Of a DNA stretch of 64,000 bases, positions 25,047 through 34,269 are shown piece by piece; position 1 is the first letter of the stretch; each line of letters begins with the position of its first letter. The stretch covers positions 744,001 to 808,000 of the forward strand of contig NZ_CP109901.1 in NCBI RefSeq assembly GCF_033095805.1. Reading direction: 5' to 3'. The position numbers were made by a program, and so were the translations under genes. This DNA comes from Serratia sp. UGAL515B_01. GTDB taxonomy: Bacteria > Pseudomonadota > Gammaproteobacteria > Enterobacterales > Enterobacteriaceae. Under the pieces are notes generated by a model. The model was given only the letters and a program-made list of their open reading frames with translations, ran no database searches and was not told the origin of the DNA.

Positions 25047-25637
25047 TAGTAATCCTTTTAAAATTGCCAGTTCCTGGTTTCTTATTTGGTTCATAGTTGA
25101 CGCTCTCGTTAAACCTGTCGGAACAGATTTCTCTGATCCCACAGGAGGATACCCACTGCATCCCAGATCGGACGGCAATCAGTTTTCACTCTGTCCACCA
25201 TTCACTTCCTCTCTTGACTGGACGGACTTGTCTATCACAACTGTTCGCTGCTTAAAGCCCATTCCTGTGTCAGAGAAATGCCCCTCAATATTAATTAACC
25301 TTATGATATAAATAGTTAAATAAGGCTAAAAGACATTGTAAGTAGTGACCTGCCAAACAGTCTGTATTTGGTGATCATTTCAGGAAGAGAAAGGAGAGTA
25401 AAATTGTTAATACCGATCGAACTAGCGAAACTGATCTGTAAAATACATCGATAATGTCGATCAATAAAAACATTTTGACAGTTAAATACTATCAAAAGTC
25501 TATTAACGATCGTCACAACAGATCAATCAAAAGAAGAGGTAGTAGTGAGTAGCTCTGTGAGATAGATCCCAACTGACTGTATTGATTGATATAAGTCTGC
25601 AATAATTCAGCACTGACGCGTGCTGAGTTCCCCAACG
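25047..25637. other. Gene-free stretch
   Basis: This is about 590 bases with only short, unconvincing open frames on both strands. It includes AT-rich DNA with several GATC-containing dyads around 25400-25520 (GATCGAAC, CGATAATGTCGATC, AACGATCGTC). I find no tRNA fragment, IS end or conserved gene remnant here. Confidence 0.4.
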
Positions 25638-25917
25638 TCAATCAAAGGTATGCTCACAGTTCCTACATATAAACCGGTCAAACAGAACCCCGTCCATTGC
25701 AGCCCCTGTAACCGCACCTGCTGTAGCGCCAGCGACAAACCTTCCCAGCACAGTGCCAATGACGGCCCCTGCTGCTGTTCCTACTATCAGGACAACAGAA
25801 CCCAGCGCCAGCACCACTGAGTGCACCTGCAACGCCACCGGCTATACTTCCTGTCGTCCTACCTATATGACGCTCGCTGATACGTTCAGAACCGCATTCC
25901 GGGCATATTGTTGTCAT
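25638..25917 (-). pseudogene. Zinc-ribbon/glycine-zipper protein, frameshifted
   Basis: The N-terminal frame gives MTTICPECGSERISERHIGR and then SIAGGVAGALSG. The C-terminal frame gives VGTAAGAVIGTVLGRFVAGA and ends DRFICRNCEHTFD. The two meet in different frames near 25800, so one indel broke a ~93-residue gene. The intact protein would be a CxxC...CxxC zinc ribbon into which a glycine-zipper membrane segment (repeated AGAxxG) is inserted. Function unknown. Confidence 0.65.
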
Positions 25918-25952
25918 TCCTGTATTCTCCTTTTTCAGTACGTTAAAAAGCA

Positions 25953-25984
25953 AAAAGGCACCCGCTCGTTGATGAGCGGATGCC
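25953..25984 (-). terminator. Rho-independent terminator behind the integrase remnant
   Basis: On the minus strand GGCATCCGCTC - ATCAAC - GAGCGGGTGCC is followed by TTTTTGCTTTTT. The stem has one G-U pair. It lies 20-50 bases after the integrase stop at 26007 and would also end any readthrough into the zinc-ribbon gene. Confidence 0.85.
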
Positions 25985-26006
25985 TTCTCTATGGAATTAC
26001 GTTTGT

Positions 26007-27195
26007 CTATTTGTCAGTGATGCCTGTCAGTGAATCGATATAGTTGGCGTACCACTGCATCATTTCACGCCTGTCATCCAGGTACTGCGCATGGTTGTAA
26101 GTACCCCGGATACTGTTCTTATCCGCATGCGCCAACTGGAGTTCAATCCAGGCGGTGTTAAAGCCTTTCTCATGCAGGATGGTACTCAACGTATGCCGGA
26201 AACCATGACCCGTTGCTTTGCCATCATAACCGATACGTTTTAGCACCATGTTGACGCTGGCTTCACTCATCGGCTTGTTAACGTCATTACGGCCAGGAAA
26301 GACCAGCCGATAGCTGCCGGTGATCGCTTGCAGTTCTCGCAAGATAGTGACGACCTGCTCCGACAGTGGAACCAGATGAATTCGACGCATCTTCATGCGT
26401 TTGGCAGGGACTTCCCAGAGACGTTGCTCAAAATCGAATTCCTTCCACTCAGCAGCACGGAGTTCGATAGTGCGAACACCAGTTAACAGAAGCAGCCGAG
26501 TTGCCAAGCGGGTGAGGGGGCTACCATGATAAGCTTCCAAAGCGGTTAAAAACGCAGGCAGCTCTCCCGCAGTGAAATGGGGAAAGTGTGCTGATTTGGG
26601 CGCGGTCAGTGTACTGGTGAGTTCTGCCGCAGGGTTAATCTCGGCGCGTCCGGTGGCTATAGCGTAACGAAATATCTGATTACAGTACTGGCGTACCTTG
26701 CGCATTTTCTCCAAGGCACCGCGTTTTTCGATGAGACGCAGCACTGCGAGCATTTCTAGCGGTTTGATCTCGGCAACAGGGCGTTTGCCTACGTGCGGGA
26801 AGATATCCTTCCCTAGCGCCTCCATGACGCTTTCAGCGTATCCTTCAGACCAGGATTTACTTTTGTAGGCATGCCATTCGAGGGCGAGGGTATAGAAGGT
26901 ATTTTCAGTGGTGATTTTTTGGGCTTGTTTTTTCTAACTGTTTCTGCTGGCTAGGGTCGAGGCCATCTGCAAGCAATTTACGTGCTTCATCACGTTTAAG
27001 GCGAGCATCAGCAAGAGAGAAGTCGGGATAGACACCGATAGCGAGTTTCTTTTCTTTACCGGCGATACGGTATTTGAGACGCCAATACTTGGAACCATTC
27101 GGTTTTACGAGTAGATAAAGCCCACGTTCATCAGTGAGTTTATACTCCTTGTCTTTCGGCTTGGCAGTCTCGACTTGTCTGGCATTGAGTGGCAT
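26007..27195 (-). pseudogene. P4-type tyrosine integrase with one frameshift
   Basis: The N-terminal part starts at 27195 (MPLNARQVETAKPKDKEYKL, a DUF4102-like arm-binding region). After QKQLEK it shifts frame at a run of six A (26928-26933 on the + strand), giving a premature stop near 26905. In the other frame the protein continues ITTENTFYTLALEWHAYKSK into the catalytic domain, which looks intact: R in LLTGVRTIELR, HxxR in HGFRHTLS, the H in QLAHADKN and nucleophile Y in RGTYNHAQYL. It sits at the 3' end of tRNA-Phe, its expected attachment site. One extra A explains the break; if uncorrected, the island cannot excise by itself. Confidence 0.88.
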
Positions 27196-27371
27196 TTGGG
27201 GGCCCCAAAATAACGTTGAACAAGATGAGCCCCCAGATGGGCCCCCAGCGAGCACTTGATTGAGGTGGATGCTGGTTGATTTCTGTGGAGTTCATGATGT
27301 GATTGAGTCGAGTATAACAAGGATTTTAAAGGAGTTTACTTGAATTTAGGAGACTTGGGGATAAGTGAAAG

Positions 27372-27447
27372 TGGTGCCCGGACTCGGAATCGAACCAAGG
27401 ACACGGGGATTTTCAATCCCCTGCTCTACCGACTGAGCTATCCGGGC
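27372..27447 (-). tRNA. tRNA-Phe (GAA)
   Basis: The gene is 76 nt including the encoded CCA. On the minus strand it begins GCCCGGATAGCTCAGTCGG, has the anticodon loop TTGAAAA (anticodon GAA) and the T-arm GGTTCGATTCC, and ends in CACCA. It matches enterobacterial tRNA-Phe essentially base for base. Its 3' end faces the integrase remnant, so it is the probable attB. I found no second copy of its 3' end within the window. Confidence 0.97.
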
Positions 27448-27868
27448 AACGGGGCGCATTAAACCGTATTTGCTCTTGTTCCGTCAATCGGTTTACATCA
27501 CAAATCCGTTCGATTGCTCTATTTTAAATCAAAATGTCCTTTTTTCACCCTGTTTGAGCACATAACAGTTGGTGCACAATACGTTGGCTTCCATATGAGT
27601 ATCAGAGTATTACAGTTACTGCTGGTTTGGCAGCGTAGGAGAATCATAGGATAATACTGTGGCTCAAAGTATCAACGGGTTGGACGAAGCAAAGATTATG
27701 TATCTAGGCTAAACGGGGTTGATACACCATAAAGCATTGCTTCTTTTGGCCGACGTAAATATCGTCCCCTAGCTTCATCCCTCCATATCGCGTCCCCAAA
27801 GCCCATTCTCTACCTTGATGATGGGCTTTGGGGGGTAGACAGTACCCCTGGCAATTAAGGTGTATAGC
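27448..27868. other. Intergenic region between tRNA-Phe and mltC, with a strong inverted repeat
   Basis: No gene is apparent. CCCCAAAGCCCAT (27794-27806) and ATGGGCTTTGGGG (27821-27833) form a perfect 13-bp stem beyond the mltC stop. Neither strand has a clear T-run after it, so it may be a terminator of the stem-only kind or a protein-binding palindrome. The tRNA promoter should lie just right of 27447. Confidence 0.55.
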
Positions 27869-28942
27869 CTAATTTCTGCGATAACTTTTTTGCGCGTTAT
27901 TAACCTTAACCAGATAGCGGCGTGATTCACTTGCCGGATGTTTAGTGGTTAGCGTTTGATAAATATCTCCCGGCTTCATGCTGTTGATAATCTCAACTGC
28001 ACGGGCCTTCTCGCTAGAGAATACGCGCAGTACGCTCCCTGCGCCGCCGTTGTATGCTGTTATCACTGCATACCGGCGCGAGGTCGGGTTCTGAATCCCC
28101 CCTAGGTAGTTGTTCTGCAGGATCGACAGATAGGCAGTACCGGTGTCGATATTATTCTCTGGATCGAACAGATAGCTGCGGCTTGGTGTGCCCCATTTAC
28201 CTTTCATCTGGAAGACATCCTTACCTGCGGTATTCTGTACAACCTGCATCAAACCCATAGCGTTTGAACTGCTTACTGCATAGGGGTTGAAGCTGGATTC
28301 GGTCTGCATAATAGCCAGGATCAGTGATTCTTCGATTCCGTATTTCGCAGAGGCTTTGCGAACCATCGGCAGATATTTGTGAGCGCGTTTATCAAGGTGG
28401 TTAGGGACCAGTTGAATGGTTACCGAATAGATCACGTGCAGGCCAGAGGTGCGTCTTTGCAGTTTGTTTTGCACCAGATAGTCGGCAAAGTGTGATGCAC
28501 GCCATTCCCAGCGGATTGCTTGGCCATTGTTATCAAGCACTTGTCCATACAGAAAAGGTTCTTTACTGATCTGGATGTCATTGCTATCGGAATAAAGGTC
28601 TATAGAACCGGGATCATCCCCCATCAATAAGGTGCTGATTACTGCCTGGCGCAAATGTGCTGCCGGGTCGGTTGTTGCGATGGTTTCGATGGTGATGGTA
28701 CCGGTATCAAAATTGATATGGCTGCGGGTTTGATATTGGTCGGTATATTTGACGTAGTCTTTAGGCCCAGCGATAAGAACTTCACTCAGCCCCCAAATAT
28801 TTTCTATGTTATGAGCAAATTGGCCCATCAAAATGTCAAAGGCGTTGGTGTCTTTGGCATAAGCTTCGTTGTTGACTTCATTATTGCTGGAGCAGGACAC
28901 CAGCAATGGCGCGATCACTAGCAGAGCTAAAATTTTCTTCAT
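27869..28942 (-). CDS. mltC: Membrane-bound lytic murein transglycosylase C
   Basis: The protein has 357 residues. It has a lipoprotein signal ([13 protein letters not shown]), an N-terminal MltC-specific domain, then a Slt-type transglycosylase domain with the catalytic Glu in [33 protein letters not shown] and [15 protein letters not shown] follow, all family motifs. It cleaves glycan strands of peptidoglycan with formation of 1,6-anhydro ends, from the inner face of the outer membrane. It lies 68 bases downstream of yggX on the same strand, in the conserved enterobacterial order mutY-yggX-mltC. Confidence 0.98.
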   Translation of the reverse strand: MKKILALLVIAPLLVSCSSNNEVNNEAYAKDTNAFDILMGQFAHNIENIWGLSEVLIAGPKDYVKYTDQYQTRSHINFDTGTITIETIATTDPAAHLRQAVISTLLMGDDPGSIDLYSDSNDIQISKEPFLYGQVLDNNGQAIRWEWRASHFADYLVQNKLQRRTSGLHVIYSVTIQLVPNHLDKRAHKYLPMVRKASAKYGIEESLILAIMQTESSFNPYAVSSSNAMGLMQVVQNTAGKDVFQMKGKWGTPSRSYLFDPENNIDTGTAYLSILQNNYLGGIQNPTSRRYAVITAYNGGAGSVLRVFSSEKARAVEIINSMKPGDIYQTLTTKHPASESRRYLVKVNNAQKSYRRN

Positions 28943-29010
28943 CTTATAAAGCCGTATACGTGAAGAATGACAAGGTCGTTAAATGGGGCCAGCGCCTGGC
29001 CCGTAAAGCA

Positions 29011-29283
29011 TTACTCACTCGGCGGTGTATAGCCTTCAATATGGATATCATGACCTTCGAACAGAAACTTGGTCATTTCCTCTTCCAGCAGTTTGCGATC
29101 GTCAATATTCATCATATTGAGCTTTTTCTCGTTGATCAGCATTGTCTGTTTTTTCATCCACTCTCCCCAGGCTTCCTTAGAGATCTCGTTGTAGATACGT
29201 TTACCGATGTCACCCGGGTAGAGCTGAAAGTCCTGCCCATCTGCGTCACGCTGCAGGAAAGTACAAAAAATGGTTCTGCTCAT
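29011..29283 (-). CDS. yggX: YggX family probable Fe(2+)-trafficking protein
   Basis: The protein has 90 residues, the family length. Motifs are [20 protein letters not shown] and [20 protein letters not shown], and the acidic end is EGYTPPSE. It helps protect iron-sulfur enzymes such as MutY from oxidants. The gene overlaps the end of mutY by four bases, implying coupled translation, as is usual in enterobacteria. Confidence 0.98.
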   Translation of the reverse strand: MSRTIFCTFLQRDADGQDFQLYPGDIGKRIYNEISKEAWGEWMKKQTMLINEKKLNMMNIDDRKLLEEEMTKFLFEGHDIHIEGYTPPSE

Positions 29284-30380
29284 GCTAATTCCTCGTCAAT
29301 GGCGCGGTTGCCAAATAAATCTTGTTGCGGCCGAGACTGTTTTGCCAACTGTTGTAACAGCCGTTCTACTGGCGCTGCCAGTCCGACCGATGGCGGCTGC
29401 GTTAAGTTATACCAGAGACCGGCACCCTCATCCATGACACTGCCAGTTTTATCAACGTTTAGCCACATTGGCACAATATCCAGATGGAAATGGCTGAAAG
29501 TATGACGGAATGATGTCAGTTGGTTAGGTCGATGTTCTTTCATGCCTTGCTGTTGCAGCCAGAACTCTAGATCTCCCTGTGAACTGAATTGTGGAAAACA
29601 GAAGAGTCCACCCCATAGGCCAACGCCAGGGCGTTGTTCCAACCAGACGCTGTTACTCTGTTGCAGCATTAAAAAGTAGGCGGTTTTTTCTGGCAGGATT
29701 TGCTTGGGTTTTTTACCTGGATAGCTGGCCCAACTGCTGTTACCGTTGGCAATGCATCCGGTATTAAGTGGACAAAGCTCGCACTTGGGTTTGCTGCGAG
29801 TGCAAACCATCGCCCCCAGATCCATCATTGCCTGGTTGAATTGGCCAACGTTTTTTGCTGGCGTGACTTCTTCGCTGATCTGCCATAGGCGGTTTTCCAC
29901 CTCTTTTTTGCCTGGCCAACCGCTGACAGCATAGCAGCGAGCCAGTACGCGCTTGACGTTGCCATCCAGGATCGGATAGTGCTTGCCGAGAGCTAAAGAG
30001 AGAATGGCACCAGCGGTTGAACGGCCAACACCAGGAAGATCGACGATCCCTTCAAAGGTTGTAGGGAACTCTCCACCATGCTGTGCGACAATAGTCTGAG
30101 CCGCTTTATGCAGATTTCTGGCACGGGCGTAATATCCTAACCCTGTCCATAGATGCAACACTTCATCCAACGGTGCTTCGGCGAGTGCCTGTACGTTTGG
30201 AAAACGGGCCATAAATCGCTGAAAATAAGGAATAACGGTGGCAACCTGAGTTTGTTGCAGCATCACCTCAGAGAGCCATACTTGATAGGGCGTTTTATCG
30301 AGTTGCCACGGCAGCGTTTTGCGGCCGTAGCGCTGGTACCAGTCAAGCACTTGGACCGAGAACTGTTGCGCTTGCATCAT
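29280..30380 (-). CDS. mutY: Adenine DNA glycosylase MutY
   Basis: The protein has about 366 residues. It has a helix-hairpin-helix glycosylase core ([39 protein letters not shown]), the catalytic Asp in [17 protein letters not shown], the 4Fe-4S ligands [17 protein letters not shown], and a C-terminal NUDIX-like domain ([19 protein letters not shown]) that recognises 8-oxoG. It removes A paired with 8-oxoG. I prefer the ATG at 30380 (MMQAQQFS), which aligns with known MutY starts; an ATG five codons upstream (30395) is possible. It is divergent from trmB. Confidence 0.97.
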   Translation of the reverse strand: MMQAQQFSVQVLDWYQRYGRKTLPWQLDKTPYQVWLSEVMLQQTQVATVIPYFQRFMARFPNVQALAEAPLDEVLHLWTGLGYYARARNLHKAAQTIVAQHGGEFPTTFEGIVDLPGVGRSTAGAILSLALGKHYPILDGNVKRVLARCYAVSGWPGKKEVENRLWQISEEVTPAKNVGQFNQAMMDLGAMVCTRSKPKCELCPLNTGCIANGNSSWASYPGKKPKQILPEKTAYFLMLQQSNSVWLEQRPGVGLWGGLFCFPQFSSQGDLEFWLQQQGMKEHRPNQLTSFRHTFSHFHLDIVPMWLNVDKTGSVMDEGAGLWYNLTQPPSVGLAAPVERLLQQLAKQSRPQQDLFGNRAIDEELA

Positions 30381-30518
30381 GAACGTGTTTGCCATTCGGT
30401 ATTAAAATAATGTGCGCGATTGCAGCATAGTGTGTTGATACTGTAAACCGGAAGTTTCAGACAAGTGCGGTGATGAATGCTTGCTAAAACAAGGTATCTT
30501 TGCATAATGCGCGTTTCT

Positions 30519-30657
30519 ACTCGTCATACTTCAAGTGGCACGTGGGTTGGTTATCTGCACTGAGTTATTCAAGGAGCGGGAGACTATCGGGTTTTCCATC
30601 TGCTTGAGTTACTTAGAATATCCCTACTAATTGGCATCCAAACAGACAGAAAGCATT
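30519..30657. promoter_or_regulatory. trmB 5' region with a dispersed repeat
   Basis: TACTCGTCATACTTCAAGT repeats the element at 5196. The 60 bases before trmB (about 30604-30657, TTGAGTTACTTAGAATATCC then TACTAATTGGCATCC) recur about 3.6 kb downstream at 34207 with roughly 80% identity. This shows that a second trmB 5' region once existed here. The divergent mutY promoter must lie in the same interval. Confidence 0.5.
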
Positions 30658-31377
30658 ATGATTAATGACGTCATATCTCCAGAATTCGATGAGAACGGTC
30701 GCGCAATGCGCCGTATCCGCAGTTTTGTTCGCCGCCAGGGGCGGCTGACCAAAGGCCAGCAACATGCGCTGGACAATTATTGGCCGGTGATGGGAGTGGA
30801 ATATCAGGCTGAACCTGTCGATCTGGCCGCTCTTTTTGGGCGCGATGCACCTACCGTGTTGGAGATTGGTTTTGGCATGGGAGCCTCGTTGGTTACGATG
30901 GCGGGTAATAATCCGCAGCAGAACTTCCTAGGGATTGAGGTTCATTCGCCTGGCGTGGGAGCTTGTCTGGCAGATGCCCATGAGAAGGAACTGAGCAACC
31001 TGCGGGTGATGTGCCATGACGCGGTTGAAGTATTGCAGAATATGATCCCGGATGCTTCATTGGATATGGTTCAGCTGTTTTTCCCGGACCCGTGGCATAA
31101 AGCTCGCCACAACAAGCGTCGTATTGTACAGACACCATTTGTTGAGTTGGTATTGCGTAAATTGAAGACGGGTGGCGTATTCCATATGGCTACTGACTGG
31201 CAGCCTTATGCAGAGCATATGCTTGAGGTGATGAATAACACCGCTGGGTATCGTAATATTTCAGAAAGCAATGATTACGTGCCGCGTCCAGACTCACGTC
31301 CATTGACAAAATTTGAGTTACGAGGTCAGCGTTTGGGACATGGTGTTTGGGATCTCATGTTTGAGAGAGTGGAATAA
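30658..31377 (+). CDS. trmB: tRNA (guanine-N7)-methyltransferase
   Basis: The protein has 239 residues. It is a SAM-dependent enzyme that makes m7G46 in tRNAs. Motifs: [16 protein letters not shown] (SAM site), [35 protein letters not shown] and [13 protein letters not shown]. The true start is the ATG at 30658 ([15 protein letters not shown]), matching E. coli; the frame is open further upstream but not conserved. In other enterobacteria yggL follows directly; here 3.9 kb of foreign DNA separates them. Confidence 0.98.
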   Translation: MINDVISPEFDENGRAMRRIRSFVRRQGRLTKGQQHALDNYWPVMGVEYQAEPVDLAALFGRDAPTVLEIGFGMGASLVTMAGNNPQQNFLGIEVHSPGVGACLADAHEKELSNLRVMCHDAVEVLQNMIPDASLDMVQLFFPDPWHKARHNKRRIVQTPFVELVLRKLKTGGVFHMATDWQPYAEHMLEVMNNTAGYRNISESNDYVPRPDSRPLTKFELRGQRLGHGVWDLMFERVE

Positions 31378-31390
31378 TAGCTGGCTATGG

Positions 31391-31495
31391 TTTTTAATCA
31401 CATTTTTAGTGGTTAAAACTATGGTGTAGTTATTCTATTGATTTATCATTAAGGTAATTGGGATTTGTTGCTTCTTGATGTCTCATCAAATCCCA
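31391..31495. other. Two hairpins downstream of trmB
   Basis: TTTTAATCAC ... GTGGTTAAAA (31391-31417, one G-U pair) and TGGGATTTG ... CAAATCCCA (31459-31495) can each fold. Neither has a clean T-run, but they lie between the convergent trmB gene and the minus-strand glycosyltransferase remnant. They may end transcription from both sides. Confidence 0.35.
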
Positions 31496-31629
31496 CTGAA
31501 AACCATTTCATATTATTATTAATAATTACTAATTAAAATAATAGTTTAATTATGTGACCTTGAGGGTGTTTTCTATTGTTGTTCTAATCTATTTGTATCT
31601 TACATTTCACTTTTAGATGCTGAAAGGAT

Positions 31630-32994
31630 TTATAATTTAGTTAGAGTGTCGATTAAGTTTTTATAATTATGAGAAAAAGGGTTATCAAATCCAACGTCAC
31701 TTAAAAATTCAAAGTATTCATATGCCTTTTTATAGTAACCACTTTCGAAAAGTAATATAGATATTAATGAGTCTATGTGATGACCTGCGCTATGTATCAT
31801 TCCATATTGTGGATTGCTGTTTGACGCTCTGAACTCTATCAGTTCATCAAGTAGTTCCCTCATTTTTTTCTTCTCTACTATAATCGATAACATTTTTTCA
31901 TAATAGATTGAGTTACTATTTTTAGGGTATATGATACTCATAAGTGTTGTGATTTCCAATGGCTCATTATATGCGCATTTCTTGAAGTATATTTTAGCCT
32001 GTATGTTTAATAGTGCAAATGTAAACTCACTGTTTTTAATGTTATCTTCTGTCGGTGGTGATAAATAATTAATGTAGAGATTTGATTTTATTATGTTGAG
32101 TATTAACTCATCATCCAAATACCCTTGCCCGTCACGACAGTAAAAGTATAACCACCGTAAGTTATCGGGTTCCTCCAATAGCATTTTCTCTAACAAGGTT
32201 ATTTTTTTCTGGTTTTTTTGTCACTAATAACATCAGAATTATACCCGTCATGTAAAATTATTAAGTTTACAGATATATAATAAGGCAGATTGCCATTGTT
32301 TTTTCTAGGCTCCTCATGAACTGTACCATAATAATTTATTTCACTATTTTTTCACGAAGCATTGTCTAACCGTGATGCTTCTATGACCATTGTGGTCTTT
32401 AATCGTCGGGCATATAATAATCTCATTCCTTATGTCTAATATCTCTATTTTTACTCAATATTTTTCTCAAAAGATTTTTTTATTTTCACTAAAATACTCA
32501 TCAGCATCTATATACATGATCCACTTTTTTGTTGCTAGGCTTTTTGCGAAATTTCTTGCATCAGAAAAGTTATTGCTCCAACATGTATTAAATAATCGTA
32601 TTTTATCATCATTTATACCTTTAATTATCTCAATAGTTTTATCGGTTGAGCCTGTATCAACCACTATTATTTCGTGAAAACTTCCTTGTATGCTTTTGAT
32701 ACATCGTTCAGTGCACCGCTCCTAATTTTTTGGAAATAATCAATGCAGAAGCAGTCGTTGGTGCTAAAGTGTTAATTTTAGAATATAGGTCTAATAATGC
32801 GTTTTTTATCTCAAAGTAATTATTTTTTGAAAAATCATATTTTAAACTTAACCTGGGATCGATTTAATTTATAAAGGATATATTTTCGTTTAGTAGGTTA
32901 ATGATATTTAATAGAACGTTATTGTGCTCTGCTTTGTTATTTCTTTCATTGGTTCATTTATATAAATTGGATCAAAAAAACATGCATTACTCAT
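31630..32994 (-). pseudogene. SunS/ThuS-type peptide S-glycosyltransferase, degraded
   Basis: Read on the minus strand from MSNACFFDPIYINEPMKEIT (ATG at 32992-32994, GGAG upstream), several frames together give a GT2 enzyme with a TPR-like tail. The pieces are FHEIIVVDTGSTDKTIEIIK, SNNFSDARNFAKSLATKKWI, MYIDADEYFSENKKIF, VHEEPRKNNGNLPYYISVNL, LHDGYNSD, and EKMLLEEPDNLRWLYFYCRD. The order and wording parallel SunS of the sublancin system (VHEEP, YHNGYN, RLEPENPKWLFFFGRE). The DxD-like sugar-nucleotide site (DAD) is kept. At least three frameshifts or stops break the gene. The intact enzyme would have ~450 residues and would link a sugar to Cys (or Ser) of a bacteriocin precursor. Confidence 0.8.
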
Positions 32995-33017
32995 GGCCTA
33001 ACTCCGGTTATAATAAA

Positions 33018-33054
33018 AGGCATAAAGTGCATGCTTTCTTTATGCCTGTTTTTA
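33018..33054. terminator. Bidirectional-looking terminator between precursor and glycosyltransferase remnant
   Basis: AGGCATAAAG (33018-33027) and CTTTATGCCT (33038-33047) form a perfect 10-bp stem with T-rich tracts on both sides (GTTTTTATT on the + strand, TTTTATTATAA on the minus strand). It lies about 15 bases after the peptide gene's stop on the minus strand. High-level precursor mRNA with partial readthrough into the modifying enzyme is a common bacteriocin design. Confidence 0.8.
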
Positions 33055-33062
33055 TTTAGACA

Positions 33063-33281
33063 TTAACGGCTAGTACAGACGCTGCTTCTAACTGGAGCGG
33101 GGTTACCATAAAAATTACCAGGCCATGAACAGGGTCTAAACCCATCCATTATCGTACTCCATACCATGCTAGGAGCAGGATTGTAGCCACCAGAAATATC
33201 CGATAAATGAATTTCATCTTTGATTTCTTGTAGTGACTTTTCTGATTTATTTATAATAAGATCATTATTAAATAAGTTAAT
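33063..33281 (-). CDS. Double-glycine-leader peptide, putative glycocin-like bacteriocin precursor
   Basis: A minus-strand frame of up to 72 residues. The leader region KSEKSLQEIKDEIHLSDISGG ends in the GG processing site with the spacing of L-I-GG leaders. The core has about 40 residues, begins YNPAPSMVWSTIMDGFRPC, continues SWPGNFYGNPAPVRSS, and ends VCTSR. It contains two Cys and is rich in Pro, Gly, Ser and aromatics. No ATG lies in frame upstream: either a non-standard start (ATT at 33281) is used or the start was lost. A nearby out-of-frame ATG at 33265 would be in frame after one inserted A. It sits between the 116-residue gene and the SunS-type remnant, in operon order. Bacteriocin identity is inference. 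Confidence 0.6.
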   Translation of the reverse strand: MNLFNNDLIINKSEKSLQEIKDEIHLSDISGGYNPAPSMVWSTIMDGFRPCSWPGNFYGNPAPVRSSVCTSR

Positions 33282-33631
33282 TAAAAACTAAGGGGATTTG
33301 CTTTTTCAATAACTCGCTTAGTATCATTACAGCTGTATTCTAACGTGGTTAAATAGATAATCTTACTTTTATCAAATTGACCAGTATAGAATTGATACTG
33401 TAATCCAGGAGAGCAGATAATCATGTCAGCATAATTTTTTATTATATCTATATCGGCTTCTGTATCATCTAGTTTAGCAATCCAATTGTATTTTTTTTCT
33501 ATTAAATCTTTGTTCAACACTTTTAAATATTTATCTTCTTTAAACCAAGAGAATATTGCTCCTGTAAATGGAGGGCTTCGTCCCAATAGAGGGCTGGAAT
33601 TATAAACAAAAACAATAATCTTTTTACTCAT
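33281..33631 (-). CDS. Unrecognised 116-residue protein upstream of the peptide gene
   Basis: The protein has 116 residues and no signal or membrane segment. It begins MSKKIIVFVYNSSPLLGRSP, then PPFTGAIFSWFKEDKYL, and has an alternating beta-alpha pattern (DADIDIIKNY-type segment, ADMIICSPGLQYQFYTG, SKIIYLTTLEYS). This recalls small Rossmann-like or PTS-IIB-like domains, but I cannot assign a family. Its stop touches the peptide frame. Unlike the glycosyltransferase it appears intact. It may be an immunity or maturation factor of the putative bacteriocin locus; that is a guess from context. Confidence 0.6.
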   Translation of the reverse strand: MSKKIIVFVYNSSPLLGRSPPFTGAIFSWFKEDKYLKVLNKDLIEKKYNWIAKLDDTEADIDIIKNYADMIICSPGLQYQFYTGQFDKSKIIYLTTLEYSCNDTKRVIEKANPLSF

Positions 33632-34206
33632 ATAGTCTGTCCGTGTGAGTGTCTAGTAATATGCTGTTTATAGATAATGTAATCACATGAAATTTATCGT
33701 TGATCAAGATGTCAGCGATTCTGCTGTTTTTTTGACGTTGTCGTGAAAAATTTAAAGTCGCACCCCAAAATTCACTTATTTATTAGAGAAGTATCGGTAG
33801 TATCATCAAAGTTTAAGAAATTCTATTTTTCATATTCTAACCTTAAATAATTTTTTAGCTAACATAGCGTAATTTTATTTACAAGTACCACTTTGTTTTT
33901 CTGTCAGCAAGCTAATTGTTAAATAATGTGAAGTGAATCATATTATTATTGATAGCTGTTCCAATCAGTTGAAGTAATTTCTTTAGATAAATATTAATAT
34001 CGGTCAGTGATTTTTTCGCACCAGAATTTTATTCGTTGAGGATGTTTCACTATTATGTCTCTGAGGTTAGGGTAAAAAGAGACGGTGTTACACAATTAAT
34101 GTACTTGTCTTTAATAAGTTGATATCAACTTAAAATAATACTCGTACTCAATAGACTTATTTTTGTCTCTGGGGATTATCGAGTTTGCCACCTGCCTGCA
34201 ACTTGA
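33632..34206. other. AT-rich gene-free stretch
   Basis: This is about 575 very AT-rich bases with no convincing frame on either strand. It should contain the minus-strand promoter of the putative peptide locus near 33640-33720. Near its end lies an inverted copy of the CTTCAAGTTGCA-type repeat core (CTGCAACTTGAATT, 34198-34211). Confidence 0.4.
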
Positions 34207-34269
34207 ATTATTTAGAGTTTCCCTACTAACTTGGTAGCCAAAAAGACAGAAAGCACAATGAGTAATGAT
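34207..34269 (+). pseudogene. Truncated second copy of the trmB 5' region and first codons
   Basis: TTATTTAGAGTTTCCCTACT, then TTGGTAGCC and AGACAGAAAGCA, then ATGAGTAATGA(T) mirror the sequence directly before and at the trmB start (30604-30669), with roughly 80% identity over about 65 bases. Homology stops where the IS6-family left end begins (34270). So a diverged trmB allele was cut after its fourth codon by the IS; the rest is gone. Confidence 0.72.

Noticed and set aside
27372..27447. A duplicated tRNA 3' end as left attachment site within the window
   Set aside because: I looked for TGGTGCCCGGACTCGG and its complement elsewhere in 1-27371 and did not see another copy by eye.
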